The position numbers and the translations under genes are program-made. Below are positions 60,981 to 64,000 of a stretch of DNA of 64,000 bases, in pieces; within the stretch, counting starts at the first letter, position 1, and each line of letters starts with the position of its first letter. Source of the DNA: Brevibacillus reuszeri (GTDB lineage Bacteria > Bacillota > Bacilli > Brevibacillales > Brevibacillaceae); NCBI RefSeq assembly GCF_001187725.1, contig NZ_LGIQ01000002.1:62001-126000 (forward strand), in the 5' to 3' direction. The notes below the pieces were generated by a model, which was not told the DNA's origin, made no database searches, and saw nothing but the letters and a program-made list of their open reading frames with translations.

Positions 60981-61397
60981 ATGGCAGAATTGTTGAAAAA
61001 AATGGGAGAAGAACTAACGGAAGAGCTCTCTCTGCAATTGATTGGGAAATATATTCACGTTCCGACAAATATGCATATGTCCCATGAAGAAGGTGGGGAG
61101 GAAGAGGTAAATATTTGGTTTGGGGGATGTGTCGCTGGAATTGAAAAAGCCGTCATCGCATTTGATTACGAGAACCAGGAATTTAGAGAAGAGGCGTTGA
61201 CCTACACCAATTTTTTATTGACAGATGGCATGGGCTATACCCTTAACAGTCTGAAATCAGAAGTATTCGAAATTACAAAGGAAGAGTTTGAGGTTTTACT
61301 AGCTGATCATTTGGCAACTCAGACGGCTGAGATCGAAGCTGAAAAGAAACTCCGTGAGGCTGCTGAAGAGATTGGTAGAACAGAGGAGAGCGAATAA
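60981..61397 (+). CDS. Hypothetical acidic protein of the regulatory operon (138 aa)
   Basis: A 138-residue protein with an acidic helical C terminus (ATQTAEIEAEKKLREAAEEIGRTEESE). The middle part is beta-rich (YIHVPTNMHMSHEEGGEEEVNIWFGGCVAGIEKAVIAFDY). No family is recognised. It sits between the ECF-like sigma gene and the thymidylate-kinase-like gene with small gaps. It could be an anti-sigma or an assembly factor; nothing in the sequence decides. Confidence 0.6.
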   Translation: MAELLKKMGEELTEELSLQLIGKYIHVPTNMHMSHEEGGEEEVNIWFGGCVAGIEKAVIAFDYENQEFREEALTYTNFLLTDGMGYTLNSLKSEVFEITKEEFEVLLADHLATQTAEIEAEKKLREAAEEIGRTEESE

Positions 61398-61401
61398 CCA
61401 T

Positions 61402-61965
61402 ATGGGGAAGACAAAAATTATCACCTTTGAGGGAATTCATGCAAGCGCTAAAGAAGCACACGCAGCAATGCTATCAGAGAGCTTAAAGCAATTAGGGTAT
61501 AAAGTACGCAGATTGTCGTTTCCGAGACTGCAAACACCCATTGGTGCCGTAATCGGAATGTGGCTACGATGTGAAATTGAATTGGATGAGCGAGCCGTAG
61601 GTAAATTATTTGAAGCCGACTTGCTTGATTTCCAAAGAGAAGCAAAAGAGCTGGCTAAGGGAAACGCTGACTTTGTCATTATCGATCATTATCAGATGTC
61701 AAACTATTCTTTTTTCTATAGCAAAGACCTGCCTCTGTCATGGCTGCTGACAATAAAGGAGCTGGGAATCAAGCCGCATGTTACATTTTTTCTCAGTGCT
61801 CCAGGAGACGATAATAACTCCCGTTTACGAGGTGTTCAGGAGGCGTATCTAGCAAATGCTCCTGGCATATCTGAGGCAGTTCACGTGTTTGATTGTGAGG
61901 GAAGTGTAGAGGAAGTGCATAGAAGTATTTTGCTAATCGCACAAGATTCTCTTTTGAATCGTTGA
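61402..61965 (+). CDS. Thymidylate kinase-like protein with degenerate active site (187 aa)
   Basis: Fold and order of motifs match thymidylate kinase: an N-terminal FEGIHASAKEA in place of the P-loop FEGxxGxGKT, VIIDHY in place of the DRY motif, and the strand TFFLSAPGD. In the P-loop the second Gly is Ala and the Ser/Thr after Lys is Glu; Arg of DR[YH] is His. These changes should prevent normal ATP/TMP chemistry, so it may have become a nucleotide sensor or a structural partner. The ATG at 61402 overlaps no gene and fits GGAGAG. Its stop overlaps the next TTG start. Confidence 0.75.
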   Translation: MGKTKIITFEGIHASAKEAHAAMLSESLKQLGYKVRRLSFPRLQTPIGAVIGMWLRCEIELDERAVGKLFEADLLDFQREAKELAKGNADFVIIDHYQMSNYSFFYSKDLPLSWLLTIKELGIKPHVTFFLSAPGDDNNSRLRGVQEAYLANAPGISEAVHVFDCEGSVEEVHRSILLIAQDSLLNR

Positions 61966-62573
61966 CGATGGTAATGAGTTTGATAGGAATGCTAGGTGTT
62001 GCGATGATGGCGTCAAGTGGTCTTTTCTTGGAAAAGGGTACTGCCGAGATGTCATTGGCAATAGAGCGTGTATGGGAAATAGAGGAGACTCTCCTCCAAA
62101 CACAAGCTGTAGAGACCATCATTCGAAGCTACGCACCTAATCTAAGCTCGGAAACAGTTCAAGCCTATGCAAATTCTATTGTTACCAATTCGAGTAAATA
62201 CGATGTTGATCCTGTTTTGGTTACGGCGATGATATGGCAGGAAAGTAGATTTCGACACAATGCTATTTCGAATAAAGGCGCGAGGGGTTTATTACAGATT
62301 ATGCCACGGACAGCGAGAGGAATGGGAGTAGACCCCGATAAACTATTTGATCCGAGCACGAACCTTAAGGCTGGAATCGAATATCTAAGTAAGCTGCGAA
62401 ATAAGTATGGAAACCTCCGCTTAGGTATCATCGCTTATAACCAGGGGGAAGGAAATGTCTCAAAAAATCAGTACACCCCCCATTACTATACACGTGTAAT
62501 GGCACATTACGACCAGATGAACAGGCTACTGAGAAGCAAGCAAAATGATTTTGAACAGGCCGGGAGGAGGTAA
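61962..62573 (+). CDS. Membrane-anchored lytic transglycosylase (SLT family, 203 aa)
   Basis: Residues 3-22 are hydrophobic (signal anchor or signal peptide). Residues about 75-190 are a soluble-lytic-transglycosylase domain: MIWQESRF with the catalytic Glu, NKGARGLLQIMPRTA, FDPSTNLKAGIEYLSKL and IIAYNQGEGNV. It would cut the glycan backbone of peptidoglycan from outside the membrane. Its place inside the sigma-factor operon, apart from the endolysin at the other end of the locus, is unusual. The TTG start overlaps the upstream stop by four bases; ATG 61968 is an alternative. Confidence 0.85.
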   Translation: MTMVMSLIGMLGVAMMASSGLFLEKGTAEMSLAIERVWEIEETLLQTQAVETIIRSYAPNLSSETVQAYANSIVTNSSKYDVDPVLVTAMIWQESRFRHNAISNKGARGLLQIMPRTARGMGVDPDKLFDPSTNLKAGIEYLSKLRNKYGNLRLGIIAYNQGEGNVSKNQYTPHYYTRVMAHYDQMNRLLRSKQNDFEQAGRR

Positions 62574-62574
62574 T

Positions 62575-63387
62575 ATGAGTGAGCAGTCTACGTGCATGAA
62601 AAGCGATAAAAATCGGAAAGAAAACTATTCCCTATATCGTATGAAGAATATTATGCGATGCAAAGAAGATAGCGAATATATGGGTGAAGTCATTCTCGCC
62701 AACGAAGATTTAATCTGGCATTCGGTACACAAATATATAGGAAAGCCTGATTATTTGGTAAAACAATATTGCTTGGATAAAAATGATATTTTACAGTTAG
62801 GGCGTTTAGGGATTATAAAGGCAATTAAGGCATTTGATACGGACCGTGGAGTAAAGTTCTCATCCTTTGCTGTAATTACAATCGTGAGAGAAATAAACTG
62901 TTTTTTAAGAGATACTGGTACTATCATTCGGCCAACTAGGAGCGCGACTACTATCATCACTCACATAAGCAGAATTGAGACAGAATTTGGCTATTTACCC
63001 CCGGTTGAGGAGCTCTCTATTCTGTTGGGTGAGGATGTAAATAAGATAAAAAAAGCATTGGACGTAGGAAGACCTGTGAAGTATTTACATGAGCCTTTCA
63101 AACCAGCTTCATCTTCCTTTGATGCTCCGACATCCACCGTGTTGGACATTCTTGAGGATGAAGAGAAGGATGTTGAAGAATTCGTCATTGATAAAATTTA
63201 TGTCGAAACTTTGTTAGAGAGGTTAAAAATCCATCTCACTTCAAAAGAGTGGCGGGTCCTGCAATTAAGAATGCAAGGCTTTAATCAGACGCAAACAGCA
63301 GAGAAATTAAAAATATCACAAATGAGTGTCTCTAGGATTATGAATAAAATTCAGAATATTAAGATAATTAATTCTTACCTTACCTAG
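62575..63387 (+). CDS. SigB/SigF/SigG-like sigma factor (270 aa)
   Basis: A 270-residue sigma factor with region 2 (about 55-125: QLGRLGIIKAIKAFDTDRGVKFSSFAVITIVREINCFLRD), a region 3-like part (about 135-170) and region 4 (about 220-262: LTSKEWRVLQLRMQGFNQTQTAEKLKISQMSVSRIMNKI). The SQMSVSRIM end closely resembles the SigB/F/G group of group-3 factors. It is the last gene of the regulatory operon and is preceded by a strong GGAGGAGG. Its targets are unknown: either it shares the GTCTAYYCTA sites with the ECF-like factor or controls another gene set. Confidence 0.85.
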   Translation: MSEQSTCMKSDKNRKENYSLYRMKNIMRCKEDSEYMGEVILANEDLIWHSVHKYIGKPDYLVKQYCLDKNDILQLGRLGIIKAIKAFDTDRGVKFSSFAVITIVREINCFLRDTGTIIRPTRSATTIITHISRIETEFGYLPPVEELSILLGEDVNKIKKALDVGRPVKYLHEPFKPASSSFDAPTSTVLDILEDEEKDVEEFVIDKIYVETLLERLKIHLTSKEWRVLQLRMQGFNQTQTAEKLKISQMSVSRIMNKIQNIKIINSYLT

Positions 63388-63456
63388 CTTCCGGTTTTAC
63401 GAGATAATGGAAAGGTCTGTATACGCCATTTCTCATAGAAAAGAGGTCGAATACGT

Positions 63457-64000
63457 ATGAAGTATTATCGATTAGGAAGCAGTGGGTTAAAGGTCTCCGC
63501 TTTGGGCTTGGGCACCAATTCCTTTGGGGGGCGTGCCGACGAACAAACATCTACCGCGATTATTCACACAGCCATTGAGAATGGAATTACGTTTATTGAT
63601 ACAGCGAATATTTACACCCATACAGAATCAGAGCGAATCATCGGACAAGCATTGGAGGGCAAGCGCCACGAGGTTGTGCTCGCGACGAAGGCTGGCTTGG
63701 TAAGAGGAGAAGGGCCGAATCAAAAAGGCTCGTCCCGCTATCATCTGATGCAGGAGCTGGAGAACAGTCTGAAGCGACTGCGTACAGATTATGTGGACTT
63801 GTACCAGATCCACACCATTGATCCAGAGACGCCTTTGGAAGAAACCTTGCGTGCCCTGGATGATATGGTTCGCTCTGGCAAGGTACGTTATATTGGAGCG
63901 TCCAACTATGCGGCGTGGGAATTGATGAAAGCGATTGGGATAAGTAGGAGGGAGGGTCTCAATCGCTATGTGTCTACACAGGTCAGCTATTCGCTGGCAG
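63457..64000 (+). CDS. Aldo/keto reductase, N-terminal part (cut by window end)
   Basis: The frame from 63457 (site AGAGGT) runs to the end of the window. It shows the aldo/keto reductase TIM-barrel motifs: YYRLGSSGLKVSALGLGTNSFGG, the catalytic Asp and Tyr in TFIDTANIYTHTESE, the catalytic Lys in VVLATKAGLV and His in DLYQIHTID, then GKVRYIGASNYAAWEL. It is probably an NADPH-dependent oxidoreductase of the general stress/ketone-reducing subfamilies. It lies 69 bases behind the sigma-factor gene but belongs to the ordinary chromosome by composition and function. Confidence 0.9.
   Translation, partial: MKYYRLGSSGLKVSALGLGTNSFGGRADEQTSTAIIHTAIENGITFIDTANIYTHTESERIIGQALEGKRHEVVLATKAGLVRGEGPNQKGSSRYHLMQELENSLKRLRTDYVDLYQIHTIDPETPLEETLRALDDMVRSGKVRYIGASNYAAWELMKAIGISRREGLNRYVSTQVSYSLA

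Larger units (their letters stand above)
19352..63387. mobile_element. Headless non-contractile phage-tail locus (F-type tailocin-like or domesticated prophage)
   Basis: A 44-kb block flanked by ordinary chromosomal genes. On the minus strand it has the canonical siphovirus tail order: tail terminator, tube, G/GT chaperones, tape measure, distal tail protein, hub with lysins, adhesins, then membrane proteins and an amidase. On the plus strand is a regulatory operon with two sigma factors. No integrase, terminase, portal, protease, capsid, sheath, replication or repressor gene is visible, and no attachment-site repeats were noticed at the borders. Known F-type tailocins (for example the Listeria monocins) have this composition. 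The alternative is a decayed prophage, but the frames are long and intact. Confidence 0.75.

Noticed and set aside
19352..63387. Complete prophage
   Set aside because: No integrase, excisionase, repressor, terminase, portal, capsid or replication gene, and no direct repeats suggestive of att sites at the borders were seen.
19352..63387. Contractile tailocin or extracellular contractile injection system
   Set aside because: No sheath, baseplate wedge (gpJ/gpI-like), spike or AAA ATPase gene; the G/GT pair, one tube gene and Tal-like hub fit a non-contractile tail.
1..64000. CRISPR arrays, tRNA, rRNA or insertion sequences
   Set aside because: No direct-repeat/spacer pattern, tRNA-like cloverleaf, rRNA sequence or transposase was recognised by eye anywhere in the window.

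Overview
The window looks like chromosome of a moderate-GC Gram-positive (Bacillota). Nearly every start has a strong AGGAGG-type ribosome binding site, TTG and GTG starts are common, hairpin-plus-T terminators are frequent, and proteins carry S-layer homology (SLH) domains. The style fits a Brevibacillus/Paenibacillus-like organism, but that is inference; no rRNA or other marker gene is present.

Layout. 1-19.2 kb is ordinary metabolic and transport chromosome: a MarR-MFS pair (minus), a small membrane-protein pair, an adenine-deaminase-like amidohydrolase, a liv-type branched-chain amino acid ABC transporter (livHMGF without a binding protein), a MocR/GabR-type regulator, an AzlCD exporter, an SRPBCC protein, an IclR regulator divergent from a binding-protein ABC transporter with an M20 peptidase, and a MerR-MFS efflux pair. 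From 63.4 kb ordinary chromosome resumes with an aldo/keto reductase cut by the window end.

19.35-63.4 kb is one coherent 44-kb locus that I read as a headless, non-contractile phage tail particle (F-type, monocin-like tailocin) or a domesticated prophage reduced to its tail. Read in the direction of transcription (minus), it has tail terminator, tail tube, a G/GT chaperone pair with a programmed -1 frameshift, tape measure, a distal tail protein with an SLH domain, a second SLH protein, a hub carrying M23 and lysozyme-like domains, small baseplate proteins, and about ten very large adhesin/fibre genes. Modules there include 17-residue repeats, LamG/ConA-like, F5/8C (discoidin), SPRY, Mtd-N and C1q. 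The minus-strand block ends with a lysis cassette of two membrane proteins and an amidase. There is no integrase, terminase, portal, capsid, sheath or replication gene.

Control. On the plus strand, next to the tail terminator gene, lies a divergent regulatory operon starting at a good sigma-A promoter. It encodes two sigma factors (one short and ECF-like, one SigB/F/G-like), a degenerate thymidylate-kinase-like protein, a membrane lytic transglycosylase and several small unknowns. A 10-base motif, GTCTAYYCTA, sits in six gaps just upstream of tail, lysis and accessory genes, usually right behind a rho-independent terminator. The simplest model is that the operon's sigma factor(s) read this motif as a private promoter and switch on the particle genes as a regulon of several transcription units.
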